Part shown: positions 21,142 through 34,800 of the stretch, one piece after another | Position numbering within the stretch: position 1 is the stretch's first letter | Layout: the number at the start of each line of letters is the position of its first letter | From: Larimichthys crocea | Taxonomy: Eukaryota > Chordata > Actinopteri > Sciaenidae | Assembly: GCF_000972845.2 (NCBI RefSeq) | Contig: NC_040016.1 | Location: forward strand, 11,118,701 to 11,182,700 | DNA length: 64,000 bases | Direction: 5' to 3' | Position numbers and translations under genes: made by a program | The notes under the pieces: generated by a model | Told to the model about the DNA's origin: nothing | The model's input: only the letters and a program-made list of their open reading frames with translations | Databases searched by the model: none

Positions 21142-22462
21142 TTAAGACTTTAATCTCTGCTGTGAACATGATGATACCAGTGATGATTTGCAGATGTGGA
21201 TGAAGGATGAAACCACTGAGCAGCGCAGGGAGAGGTAATGTTTACTTTGGTGTGTCCGTTTAAAATATGCTGCACACGTCCTGATTACAAAACTCCAAGA
21301 TATCTGTAATAAGGAAAATGAACAACATTTGAATTATTTACACGTGTGAGGGGTGGTTTTAATTATCTGTTTGACAAGTAAGCAAGTGTATGTGTGTGTC
21401 GTCATACCTGAGTGTGTGCAGTTGAAGACAGTTTCTACGTGATTGTAAAACTCGTCTCCGAGGATGGAGCGGTAGTCCAAGTGGCTCGTGTGGACAAAGC
21501 ACTGAGTTGCGTCTTTGAACAGCAGATCACTTTCTCCATATTGCAGAGACTCAAAGAGCTTGAACTCTGCGTTTGGGTTGGCTGCCAAAGTTTCCTGTAA
21601 GATATAAGTAAATATCCACTCGCACGTTTTCTTTCTGAAGTGACATGCATCATCATTTAATCATCAGAAGCAGTAAAGAACAGGATCTTTGGCAATAGTT
21701 GCTACTTGCAATGTGGCCGTGACTAGAACTTCTGTTGGACCTCGGTGATGATTTTAGATCAGTACAGTGTAAGATTTGCACACTTGTGTACAGATAATTC
21801 CTGATTTAAATAAAAATGTAGCTAATTTTAGAATATTTTATTCAGAAAAATATGCAGTGACAACCACAGTGCTGTTTTGCGTGAGGCTAACCAGAGAAAA
21901 AGATCTAATTTGTCCCTGAAGCTGAAGCTTCATGGGACAAGGACACACTGATTACATCCATGGTATAATATGCTCGTCAAAGATAATGACTTGAAGTCAG
22001 TCCCCTGCTCTTTTGACCACAATTATTAATCTGAGCAAGTCCTTGTTTTTCTCCCAACAACAACAACTACGACTACTAGTAATAACTTTCTTTTTATATA
22101 AAATCAACACGTGTTCTGTTTCCTCTAATTTCATTATGTGTGCACAAAAATAGTCAAATATATTATGTCTGTTTGAGGTGAGGCAACTTTTTTTTTTCCT
22201 GAACTGCATGGGACTCAGATTTGTAGGTATGCGGTGTTTCCTCTGACCCAGACACAGAAGAGGTGTTACACTTGAGGAGTTTTGTTGTCTTGGAGGGTTT
22301 TATAATCTACTTCCTCATAAAACTTATTGGTTTTGAATAACACTTTCCCTCCAACACTTTCAACTTTTCAACTTTCCCTTGTTAAAGTGGGTAGGTGGCA
22401 GGTGTACGGGCGGATTGGAATGGAGCCATAGACTGTGTACTATCTGCTATTGTACTACATCA

Positions 22463-22511
<49 letters not shown>

Positions 22512-25500
22512 CACTCAAATTGATTTAAAAAAAAAAATCTTAAGCTGACCTGTGACTTCATGAGGAAGTCGTACACTCGTGCCGTGAGTACAGGCCGTGT
22601 CATGATGGTGTTCGGTGGGATGACTCCGAGGTTACAGCTCTCCCACTCTGACAGCGGGGCCCGGCGACCGTCACCACACAGCAGCTCAAAATCTGATGAC
22701 GCCCACCCATCCGCCCAACCAGTGGAACCCAAATCTGAAGTACAATGTGACATAATGTATCAAAATAAACATACACTATATGTTTGTATCAGTCTGTGTT
22801 AAAACCTTGTCTTGGATATCTCACTGAGAATGTTGGCCTGAAGGTTGTGCTGCTCGAGGAAGGCCACATCCCCGTAGCTTTTACCACTTGGATCTCCAAC
22901 CAGACACCTGTGAGCGATGAGTAGAGGATTAAAGGGTCAGTTCAGACAAACTACATAATACATTTCTGCATTTAGCCATAATAGCATCCATCCATACAGG
23001 TAGTAGAACAATTTCTGGAGGTGCTGTTGATTTCTTCTTAAAGCAGCTATAATCAACATTTCTATATTAACAATGGATCAAGTTATTTCTTATATAGCCG
23101 ACGGAGAACTATCACCTGACTCCATCAACATCATTCAGCTTACTTTTTGGTTTAAAGCTCACAACTTAGTTCACTCTTGCCTCTCTCACCAGTCTTGTTT
23201 TCTAATCAATCTAACCAATGGTACACATGCCAAAGACAAAGTTAGAAACTAGTTGGTAAAAATAATGGAGCATTTGCAATGTGAATACTGTTAGAAAGGT
23301 AATTGTTGCACTTGAAGGTGACCAAAAAATATTCTCCAAAATGCTGCGAGCATCATAAACTAAATTCAAGTTGCATTATTATTGATCATTGTACTGGGAA
23401 ATCCTAAGACAAATATCATAAACCAGGACAAGTAAAACAAAAACTACAATAATGGATACTACGATAAATGAGTTCAGGTACGGTAAGCCATATACCTTAG
23501 AGCTCCCATGTTGCCATAGTAACGCTCATTGTGGTTGTCAGCGCAGCGTTTGGTGGCAGCCTCCCCGGTGCCTCCCATACACACTTTACAGAGATTCCCC
23601 TGAGAGCCGGGAAGACAGCCTTTCCAAAACACCTGGTTGTACACTAAGAAAACACAAAGTGACTCACTGCAGCCATACAGAGAAGAAATATAACATCACA
23701 TCTCATCTCATAACAAGTTCTCCATGTTCAGAACAGCACCTTGGTCTGGATCACAGGGGGAGCTGCTGTTGTGCTCCAGGCTTAACGTGTGTCTGTAGGG
23801 CAGCAGCCAGCCTGCCGGGCTGTACATGTGTCCATGACAAGAGCGACGGCCTCCGAGGTTCCCGATGAATATGCTTCTGCTGGAGCGCTTTGCCACCGCC
23901 ACACCGACCACTGAAGGCAACACTGAGGACAGAGACGCAGGCGGGGTTCAGTGCAAAGACAATCACGTCAGGTACAAGTTGGTCGTTTACTGTGGTGTCT
24001 CACCATCGGTCTCTAAGTGTGTCGATCCTTCGGCTGGTACGCATTCTCTTCCTGAGAGAGAGATGAGAGAGGCACAGTGGAAACAGATCAGTATTTTTTT
24101 ATTATTATTTAGTTTATAAAACGTTGAGAAGACTGCAAGCTTGAGAAAATATGAGAGTTAGGCCTTGTATAATATTATTAAACCTTCCCATCCATCATTT
24201 GTTTCATGGAAGAGTCGAGTTTATCTGGAGTAACTGGGTGTTTCACCTCTCACCCAGACACCACAACAGACCTCAGGTGACCTTAACTACTCAGGCAACA
24301 GTCGTCACAACGACAAGGAGCACTAATGAAGTGGAAACAGTAGTCTGGTTAATGATCGAACCAAGGCTGAATAAGTTAGACTGCCAAAACTGAAGAGGCC
24401 TCTTGGATGAGGAGGTGAAACGTCTTCACAGATCTACAACCAGCTGCCCCAGATTGATTTTTTCAATGCAATTGTAATTCAGTACTAGATTTCGATGGTA
24501 TCCCTGATCTCTTTGTTGTGTGTGTATATGTTTTCAGAGCAGACTTAGGTAGAACCAGAGTCTTACCATAATATTCTGTAACCACAGGAACAAGGCCACA
24601 TCTCCCTGCGATGAAAGAGTGAGTTGCATCCAGCGAGACAGCGTCCACCTCGTCCCTCTGTGGCATCAGTGATGTTGGGAGAGAATACAGGTGATGCAAC
24701 TTTAATATCCAAACATCCTGTGATTTATATTACCCGAATGACTTACTTTAATTTTCTCGATACAGTCGCGGATTGAGGCCGCTTTAACACACACTAGCGG
24801 GTCTGACTTTATACTCAGAGCCCACTGCTCACATTTCTTCTGCTCTGCATGGCTGATACAGCACCATCGCACCACGCTGTCCTCCAGTGAACTTCCTGCA
24901 AGCAATTCAATGAGGTCATAAAATCGCAGCACATCTGTTTTTTAACAGAACGATTAACGACCACACGACAACATGCGTATGCACCTTCATGTCCGAGGCC
25001 TTTGAGGAGTGCCACGTAATCCAACCCCAACACCTGACTGACTTCCATGTCATCTGGAAGAACGGCGAGTTTATCTGTCACATCTTTGAAGAGAAGATCG
25101 TTTTCCCCAAAGGAAGATGAGTTGAAGAGTTGGAAGCGCTGCCTCTCTCGACCTCGTTGGCCAAACAGCATCTGTTGACAACAATAAAGAATCTTTAAGA
25201 ATATTATAATGTGGTAAAAGGACACGTAGCGTGGAAACAAAGGAATATTTGAGGGCAAAAATGGGGAAATTTTTTTTTTACCTGCACCGTGTTAAGAAAC
25301 TTGCGAGCAACCTTGCGAATGTTAAATCTGGTGACCATGCCGCCACCTGGACCACGACCCAGATTACAACTCCTGTAGTGGCTGAGAGGAGCTTGTGTGC
25401 CATTTGTGCACAGCAATCTGAACTCGTCTCTGTCACTGTCTGAGAGAACAAACACGATATGAAAAGCAGATGTTACAATCCTTAAAAATAAACTGGAAAT

Positions 25501-28356
25501 GATTTAATACTATCATTTATATAAGAGTGAATATAAGACACAGTGATCCTCTCTGTCTTTCTTCAGCAGGTTTTCTATTTGTACGTCTAGAGGCAGATGA
25601 CATTTCAATAATTCATCCGTTACTTTCATCTTTTGACTTCACAGCTCGGTGGAGACTGAACTCTCATGTGCAGCAGGTGGTGTTCAGGTGTTAAAACTGA
25701 CTCCGGCTGGTGGTAAACTGCGTCAGTTTAATGTAACCACACGTTTATTGATTATTGTGCCACTTGATAAACTAAAGTTTAGCCTCAAACATTTTCACAT
25801 AATCTTATTTCCTCCTAAACACAAATATTTGAACATGCATATATTTTCTAATTAAATCATAATTCTACTTTTTCAAATGAGCTGAGCTACTCCACAATGT
25901 TTTCAAAGCACTCCTGGTAACTGGTGCACCCAGAGATACATCTATATACATCTTACCCCAGTTTGGCAATCACTTGTATAGTTAAATGTAACAGAAAATA
26001 AAAAAAGACATAAGGGATAAGAGCAAAAATCCCTGGCTGGACTTGAACTGGGGACATGGCCAGTATCTCGGCCACCAGAAAAAAAAAGTTTTTAATCTAG
26101 ATATTTTAAGAATCCAGTTGAGGATAGTTTACCTTCAAAACTTTCAAGAGCTAAATGGTCCACAAATGCAACATCTCCTGCTCCGCTCCTGAGACATCTG
26201 TGAAAGAGCAAAAGAGGCAATAAAAAAAAATATATATAATTCAAAATATAATACAAAATAATTCAATCCAATCAAGTTGGGGGATTCCTGATCCTCTGTT
26301 GAGCCTGACCTAAGGGCCCCTTGGTTGTTGTAGAAGGGCTCACTGTGCGATGTTTCGCAGTGGTAATTCTTCTGCCGAATGTAGGACTTATGTCCTTGGC
26401 ACAGAGAGCACAGAGGTGGTGCCATGGCAGCAGCTCCAGGAATGCAGCTGGCACTGAAAAAGGTACTGACGTCTGCCCCGAGAGGAGAAAAACAAATGAG
26501 TGGACAGAAAAGGACCAGAGATGACAAAATAGAAAATGGAAACAGTTGATTGTAATCTCATTACCCTGACTGAGCGGCTGCTCCTTCGACCAGCTCAGGT
26601 AGTTGCGGGATAGAAGGAAGCCGAGGGGAAGACTCCATCCAGCCGTCCATCTAACCCCACTGTGACAGGTCCTGAGGCCCTGCAGGGACCGTATGTCCAA
26701 AGTGCTGTTTCTCACCACAGCCACAGACAGAATGCAGCCTCCTGCAGGACGCACATAGATGGACACACACACACACACACACACACAGGTATACTGACTC
26801 AGACCCTAGTGCTGAAGACACATGCTGAAGTGTCTCAGAAATCTGAGGTTAACCTACCATCACTGTAGATCTCCTTGGCGACGACAACAAGGCCAAACTG
26901 CTTCACAGCAGAATAAACCTCTCCTGCGTCTAACGTCACTATATCAGCACGGTTACCCTGAAACAAAGCGTTTACACGAGAAGTCTTAATACTATAAAAG
27001 ATTATTATAGTGACTGCTCCATCAGGGTTCATGCACTTTTGAAGACTTTCATTGTACAGAATCACCCAAGAGAGATTTAAGCATTCAAAGATTGTTGCAA
27101 CATTAATTTAAAAAGTTTTTTATTAAAACAGTACCGTCAAATGTCTTTGGATTTTCCCACATCTGACACTATAAACTGGTAACCATCAAGAGGAGATTTA
27201 ACCTGATAAATCTGCTGGGTATCAGCGTATATGGTGGCTGATAAGTGACAAGAAACTGCAGTACAAAATTGCTAAAGTTATGTTTGGAGCAGTATCTCCA
27301 GATACATCAAGAAGCACTGATAAGTTGATTTATCAACACACCTTTCACATCTCAGACACATCTTGGCCACGGCTCTTTAATAACAAATATGAGTGATACT
27401 GATGGAAATGTTATTGTAAAAAAAATTATATTTTGCTATTTAAACTCTCAAATATCGATGTCAGTATCAGATCTCAAACCCTTTGATGTGATCTGTAGAA
27501 CAGATCACTGTTTGTGTTCAATGATCCCAATGAAACACTGAAAGGTAGAAAACCACCACACTATTTCTAAACCTTTCAACATCCATCTATTTTCTATGTC
27601 TATTATCTGTTCACTTTCTATTTTCCATCTTGATTTTCTTTGTACATTTATCAGGAAAAGCTTCATAACATATTGATTTAATACACAAACTTCATATGGC
27701 TGTTATTTGTATATACTTCTTTGTCCTTGGCACACCTTAACATTTAAGGTGAAGATGGCTCACCCTGATCCTATCGATGCAGTCAGTTGTGCTGGACGCT
27801 CGTATGCAGGAGAGTCTGGCATAAGCCGCCACGACAGCTGGCGGCAACACTGCCACCAGAGTTTTGGCGAGTTCTGCACACTTCCTCTGCTCAGGATCTG
27901 ACACCGTGCACCACCGCATCTTCTTAGCTTAACGTGCAAGGGATAACCACACACGTTCATCAGAAGATAATGTACATTTTGTACAGAATTATTTGTTTGC
28001 TTCGTGCATATTAATGTTTAGAAAGTTGCAGGTATTTGATTAATTCCTTTGTGCATTTTGTAGATTATTAAAATTGACTTTAATATTATAAATGTTGTCA
28101 AATAATTCCACAGTTTACAAAAATGCAACGCTGCCTTTAGATTTTATTAAAGTCCACAAAAAGTTCCAAACAGTTTGGAAACAATCAAGCCAAACATGTA
28201 CAAAAGAATAAAAATACTTTGAACAACACAATGAGACTGAATATGAACATTAAATAAGTTAACAATGTAGGCAAATAAACTAGTTCAGTAACAAAACTCA
28301 CCTCTGGTACAGCAGACAAAGATGAAAAAGACTAAAATGGCATAAAGTCCTCGCAT
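21142..28356 (-). CDS. Two-lobed transferrin-family protein with degenerate iron sites
   Basis: Seventeen exons join in phase to 738 residues, the exon number usual for vertebrate transferrins: 28302-28356, 27764-27927, 26858-26957, 26565-26741, 26310-26472, 26133-26197, 25282-25439, 24985-25171, 24747-24895, 24567-24657, 24004-24051, 23740-23922, 23496-23643, 22825-22907, 22550-22734, 21408-21594, 21142-21215. A signal peptide (MRGLYAILVFFIFVCC) precedes lobe N (MRWCTVSDPEQRKC) and lobe C (VVRWCCISHAEQKKC). Iron-site aspartates remain (VTLDAG, VSLDAT), but both tyrosines, the histidine and the anion arginine of each lobe are replaced: VRWTAGW for GRSAGW, YNNQGALRC and YYGNMGALRC for GYxGAFRC, and no His at the usual site. 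Five N-glycosylation sequons. A secreted role other than iron transport is inferred. Otolith matrix protein, carbonic-anhydrase-inhibitor-like or another transferrin paralogue are alternatives I cannot separate. Confidence 0.9.
22464..22506. repeat. CA dinucleotide microsatellite in a transferrin-like intron
   Basis: Uninterrupted CA run of about 42 bases, just downstream (on the minus strand) of the exon ending at 22550. A shorter one lies at 26763-26789. Confidence 0.95.
24140..24465. repeat. Interspersed repeat fragment in a transferrin-like intron
   Basis: Non-coding block with GCCTCTTGGATGAGGAGGTG then AAACGTCTTC, a sentence I associate with dispersed fish repeats. Family not assigned. 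Confidence 0.5.
26958..27763. other. Large intron of the transferrin-like gene
   Basis: Phase-0 intron between exons 2 and 3. No other exon, RNA gene or clear repeat is seen. Confidence 0.5.
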
Positions 28357-28829
28357 TTTTAGCCTGTTGTAGCTCAAACCTGCCTTACGTAGTCTGCGGA
28401 GCACACCAGACAGCTGTCCAGATACTCCTGCATAGATTTTCCAAAGTATTAGAGGCACTGGCACTAACGGATAAATAGAAAACCCATTGCGTAAAGGCAG
28501 CTCCTCTGAAAACAGTAAAGTCACATTTTTTTCACACATATGGAAAATATTTAGCACCAGCCGTCACAAGGACGACCCCTAGCCAACGCTTTTGGAGATT
28601 TTAAGTGTAGATGTAGCAGAGAAAGGAACGTGGCTTTAATGTGTTTTGAGGGATTTGTTTACAGGATATTTAACAGAAATAAAATTTAAAAAGCTTTTTA
28701 TCCTCACGAGTGCAGAAGAGGTACAAATGTTAAAACAAGCAAGCAACCGGCTGGTGAACAGGTTTCCCTTTCACTTCATGCCGTTATATGAAATGTGATC
28801 CAGGCAGATGACCCCGTGGTCCCAAACGA
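28357..28829. other. Interval between SFI1 3' end and transferrin-like start
   Basis: Only about 470 bases separate the transferrin-like ATG from the SFI1 stop on the same strand, so the transferrin-like promoter must overlap or abut the SFI1 3' untranslated region. No TATA box is convincing. Confidence 0.5.
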
Positions 28830-31800
28830 TCAGCAGGTGTCGTCACTTTTGGATTGTGTGAGAACTATTTCCTCTAATGTTGTAAACACATTGAGATCTG
28901 TGAGCACAGTCTGCAAATGCTGGATCCTCTCTCTGTGGAGAAGCATTATTGGTTTCTGTTTCTCCAGTTTGGTGGACAGTCTGTCGATGCGCTCCTCCAA
29001 CTGTGGACACCAAAAAAAACATCAGTTTGAGTTTCAGTGATCTCTGGTGGAAGTAATATTAAGATCCTTTATGGAGGTTTCTTGGATAAGAAGTGAAAGT
29101 CTAAGCTGACCTGGTTACCTACGATAACCTTCAACATCATGTTTTCAGATTAATATTACTGCTGCTGTCCTGTGAGAACCACAAATCAACTTCTCATGAG
29201 GTCAGAAAAACAGCTGTTTCCAGGTTTGTGACAATGCCGTCAACCCATAGAGGAACATCTATCAAATCAAAAATACCATATTTGCAGATACATGGAAAAT
29301 TCTCAAATCTGAAAAGTAACTAAAGCTGTCAGACAAATGTAATAGATTAAAAACTACAATATATACCTCTGAGATGTAGTAAAGTAAAACAGGGATGCAA
29401 CAATTATAGATTTTGATAGTGTGAGGAAAAATTCACATTGGTTTTCACCCAGCACGACAGATGTCTAAAATCACACAAGCACTTTTTTGCTTGTTTCTCT
29501 GCAGTTTTAGTGAAAATGAAAGAAGCAAACTGAGAACATCTCTCATGCCTTTGAGTGGTGTTTAATTCACAAAATGCTCCTCTTCCTGTTTTGATGTTGG
29601 ATGCTTACATCGAACTGAAAGCCGAATTCTTTACTCACCTCTGTTTTATTGATTTACGTGATGGAAACACTCGGTATAGCCGAGGCCTAGCGGTCACAAC
29701 ACTGTGATGTTTGAAACCATGGTTTGGAGTGAAATTGGGATTAACCGTAACCCCTCAAACGGCACAACACCTGAAGAAATGTTCTCAGTTTCCTTCTTTC
29801 ATTTTCACTGAACAGGAGAACAATGCTCACATAATTTTTACACGTGCATACTGCTGTGAAATAAATGAATGCAATATTATCGTGAACTGTAACCAAACCA
29901 TCAAAATCTTTAATGACTGCATTTCTACTCTAAAGTAGAAGAATAAAGTTACCTCAAGTGAACTAACAACAACAACAACAACAACAAGTAGCTCAAGTTT
30001 GTACTTTGAGTAAATGCGCTTAGTAATTTTATACCAGTTCTCCTTATGTCTCCACTGATTGCTGCTTTATTTATGGCTAATGATTTATTGTCCTCATAGG
30101 AATGCGTGCATAATTTAAGCCATCAGTGCAAGTCATTTGAAAAGTTAAGCTGTAATAATAGTAGTAGTAAATAACAATAATAAATCAATCCCTATAATCA
30201 ACGCCTCACAGGTTACAGTTACATAATTTAAAGTATTTCATCAGTCGCTACTTTTATTTGTTAGTCGTAGTTATAGACTGTGTATAAATATGTCATCAAG
30301 AGCCTGAAACACCTCGACTGACAGGTGGCGCTATTAGCTAACAAAACATGTTTTCAGATGCAGTACAGACACGTGTTTAAGTTTTAAACAATTCTGTAAT
30401 ATTTCTAGTGCAAACTTCAAATCTAAGAGCCATACAAGTGCTGATAATTCATCCTTCCGGTTGGCATTTTAAGTGTTTTTTTTTTCCCCCTTCACCATAA
30501 AATAATGACAAGTAATACACTCTTACCTCCTTCAGCTCTTGACAAACAGCATGTTTTTCCACTTGTTCGTCCTTTCCGCTGCTCCGCAGCCAGCTTCGTA
30601 ATACCTCCTTCAGTTTCTGCCAAGCCCTGAGTGAGCATGCATCATTTACTGTGTAGACAATGTGTCCAACAACTCAACACGACGAGAAACACTGTTCTCA
30701 CTAATTTCTTACCGGAGCTGCTTCCTGTCCTGTTGGTAAGTCTTCATTTCCAGCCGGATGTCGAGCAGCTCTCTGGTCAGATCTGAAGCTGGATCTATCT
30801 CCGCAGCTTTTCCACTGGATGCTCTCAGACGTACGTCTGAAAGAAGCAAAAGTTGTTCATTTGTTCACATGGTTCTGCACAATCCGAGCCAATTGTGTTA
30901 TATTATCTTGAATTAAGAGAATGCAGCTCTCATACCTGGATAAACGAATGAGCGATCTCTAAAACCTAAGCTGCTGGTCCCCCCCTTAAAAAAAAAAAGC
31001 AGACACTATAACTCGAGTCACGTTGTTTAATTCACCACTGAATGCAGAGGTGATTATTACCTTATCTTCGGCCCCAAGGGTCATGAAAGCAGAGGGGGGT
31101 AAAAGAATGTCTCGGGTCTCGTGAGGTGAGTCCATAGTGGACGTGTGAGGCTCACAGGGTGACACATTACATGTGATGATTGTCTGATCTGTGGAGGTAG
31201 AAGAGACTTGAGCAGGATGGTGGCAGGACAACACTGTACGGCCACTGAGCTGCGAGGGTTTTGGAGCTGCTTCAGTGCTTGTGACGTCCGACTGATTCTC
31301 AGTGCTAAAACAAAACAACAAAACAAGAAGAGGAAAAAAAGCTTTTGTGAGTAAGCAAGGAAGATTTTTAACGTGATGTTTCAACATGAGCTGATTTCTA
31401 ATTTGAATTCTATCTAAAATGTGGATGATATAGAAAAAAACTGACTTTATTTCCAGGAACAGATCCTCCCGGCGACGTGGCTGAAGTCGATGCTTGGAGC
31501 TGAGCATCCTGCGAAAAAAGAAAAAAAACTCTCTGACTTTCTGAGTCCATGTGTTGAACACATTTTACAAACCTGTCAAGGGTTCAAACTTACAGCTTGC
31601 TAAGCATTTCAACTTCATCCTCCTGCTCTGCTGAGTCAGACGGAGAAAGACTCTTCACTCCAGGCGTGTCCAAACAGAAGGTCACACTCTTTCTTGGGGG
31701 TTGCTCTTTGACCTCTTGCCTGCTGCGTGTTTTACACAGCGCCCGCTGCTTCCACCACATAAAACAACGCCTAACCACTCTCTGGGCATGTCTGGGCAAT

Positions 31801-34800
31801 CTCTGCAGGACACAGACAGACTTGGTGAACTCGCATTAAAAGCGGCACAAAGCACACAAACACAGATCCACCCACCTGCTCCTGGCTGTGTTGTGTTAGG
31901 CTCGTTGTGAGGTCGTTCATGTGAGCAGCGTAGGTGAGGATGCACGTCACGCCCTCCCTCAGCAGCTGGTCCCTGTAGACCTGTGCAGCTCGGGCCGCCT
32001 GCTCTCGTTTCCTGCGCTGCTCTGTGACCAGCAGCCTCCATCCGTACAGCACCTGCAGCGGGGTTCACAAAACGACACGTTAAGCCGCACAAAACACCGG
32101 CTCTACAAATTCAGTGCTGGATTTTGCAGCGAGAGAAGAATGTGCAGGCAGGTGTTACTTTGGCCTGAAGAGTGAGGGACCAGTGCCAGAGCGCTCGCTC
32201 CGTCTGTTTAGCTTCTCTCCGTCTGTGCTGCAGCTGTTAGCAGGAAGGAAACCAAGGTCACGGCAAGCTTAACTGCACTAAATCAAACCACTGTCTGACC
32301 TTGATATCTGTTCCTTACAGAGGCTGAACAATTAGCAACAGAAGAAACAACATAATACGAAATAAAAACAGGGACAAGTCTTTACACCTGGCTAAGATTA
32401 GCAATTTTAAAAGGGCGATTTAGTATTTTTTAGTAAAGTTAGGGGACAAGTGAGAGAAAAAAAAATAGAATAGTCAAAATCAGAGCAGGAGAAGTTGAGA
32501 CACATCCTAAATTTGTCTCTAGTATGGGTCAGTAACAGTTTTTCTGGCCTGGTTGTGTTCCTCATGACAAGAAAAATAATATTTTATGTGTAAAAATGTG
32601 TTTATGTGTTTGCTGTGTGAAGAAGAATATTAACAAACCTTTACTTTCCACAGTTCAAAGTACGTCTGGTACATCTTCAACCTCAGCAAAATGATCCCCT
32701 GTCGTTTCATTACCTATGAAATGATCATACTGTTAAAAAGTCATGTAATGGCATGAAGTCAGCGGTTAACATGAAGGGATAATGAAGTTACAACCTTATT
32801 TTTCTGATATTGGCTGTGATGCACATTCCATGCTTTCATCGCCTTGGAAAGGAGTTCGGACTCATGGTGCCGTCTGGCTTTTTCCATGCAGATCCGCTCT
32901 CTCCGAGCCTCCCTGGTTCGCTTCCTCCATTGTCTCAAGGACCGCAGCAGCCGCACTAAACACCGAAAAACATCACATAAAACAAAAAGTGTAGAAGAAA
33001 TCATGTACACATCTCAAATCTTAATAGCATTCTGACACAAGATGAACTTAACAGCTGTGGTGGAATATTGTGAAAAGAGTGATACAACAGGAGTAGATCA
33101 CAACAACTCCCGTTTGTCTGGAACATTGTAGAAAGGCTAAATTCAGTTTTATTAATCTAGCACTGAATCATAACAGAAGTTATCTCATAATACAGCAGAT
33201 CTGGACAGTACGCTTTATGACATTATTTACACAGACAAGTATTCCCACCATGAGCAAGCACTTGGCGACGGTGGCAAGGAAAAAAAATCCTTTGAGAGGC
33301 AGAAACCAGTTCATGGTGGGCGGTCATCGGCCATGAATCAAGATTTTTTTGGAATAAATGTCTGTTTCAAACTTAATTTGTAATAAAGTGCGGCCTTAGT
33401 TTTGTTGGATTTCCTGTGTGAGCGTCTTTTGTCATCATAGCCTGTTTTCATATTCTGTCTCGTCTTTGAAAGTTGACCAATCAGCTGGCAGCAACAAGAG
33501 TAAGAGCAAATAAAATTGCATCAAACAAACACTTCTTAACTCCGAAGCTGTAGTTCTAAGACATTACCCAAATACTTTGCAGAGAAGTGACATTAGCATT
33601 AAAAAATCCATCTGTTAGACATACTGAAGTCATACTACATGTGGTCTATTACCTTGATTTATGGACCTCTGAGCCCTGCTGACTGCTTCCTCCTGCTGGT
33701 GGCGCTTTGATACTGCACGTGTTGTTGCTTCTCTCCAAGCAAGAAGCACCTTGACAGATTTAGTGCAAAGAAAACAATGAACAAAGGCTCCGACAGAGGA
33801 TTAACTACTGGCGTTTTGCATGTGATAGCAGCAGACTGCTTTATAACCTTCAGTTGGAGGAAATGCTGGAAGTGATCCTGTGCTCGTTGCTCCATGAGCC
33901 TGACTTCTGCCAGAAGCACTGCGTTCTCCCTCCAGACCGACAGAACCTTCCTGCAGAGGGACAGATTATTGAGAATCTTTCTAATTAAAGGAAATTCAAG
34001 ATTTAAGATGTGAATATATATAAATACTTGTGTTCAGTACCTGAGAGAGTTCTGTTTATGTCGCGTGTAAAGTTCCTCTGCGTGAGCATAGACCTGAGAT
34101 ATTTGAAGATGGTGTGTCTGTGGATACAGCAGGCCGCAGATTATCAGCTTTACCATCGTCTTTATCGCTCCACCGTAACACAATCATGCAAATACGAAAT
34201 GCTGACGTTACCTTCCAGGCCACAAACGTGCGTTTGAGTAGTTTAACTTCATGGTAACGCTGCATCTGCTTCAGTCTGCTTCTCTTCACTCGCTGGCTCT
34301 GAACAAACTGACCAAACACACACACACACAGGCCTGAAACAGATAACTGCGCATCTGATTTGTGTTGGTGCCACTGCGTCTTTGAATTTCTTTACACAAC
34401 TGGTGTTCCTGGGACACGTGCTGACTCATCATTACTGGAGACACTACGCAGGCCACCAGAGATGTTTGGCAGAACAGCTTTCCAGGTTCCAGGTCGGTTT
34501 CTGTTTAGTTTTTTCAAACCTTGAGCATAAAGGTATTCTTCTCATCAAACATTATGTGAACAGATGTGCAAACAGGACAGAGCAGTCACCTGTTTCCATT
34601 TTTCCACAGCCCATCTCATGCAACGCAGGTCACCCTGACGACAGGCCTGCTGCTCTTGATTTCTCCTGACATGCAAACAAAATGTGTTCACAAAATATGA
34701 GTTCAGCCAACAGACTAACCACTCTACTCAAACACTTCACAGCGCTACATTTGCTTCACCTGTGTCGTATCTCGGTGCTGTTGTCCTTCCACTGTGTCAC

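Noticed and set aside
22464..22506. CRISPR-like or satellite array
   Set aside because: Simple CA microsatellite with no spacers; the window is a vertebrate nuclear genome.
22801..22824. Extending the transferrin-like exon to a donor near 22806
   Set aside because: That donor gives the wrong phase for the next exon; the GTGAGA site that ends the exon at 22825 keeps the frame open.
34382..34500. Possible extra SFI1 exon between 34298 and 34590
   Set aside because: The flanking exons already join in phase without it, and the block has no SFI1-like repeat.
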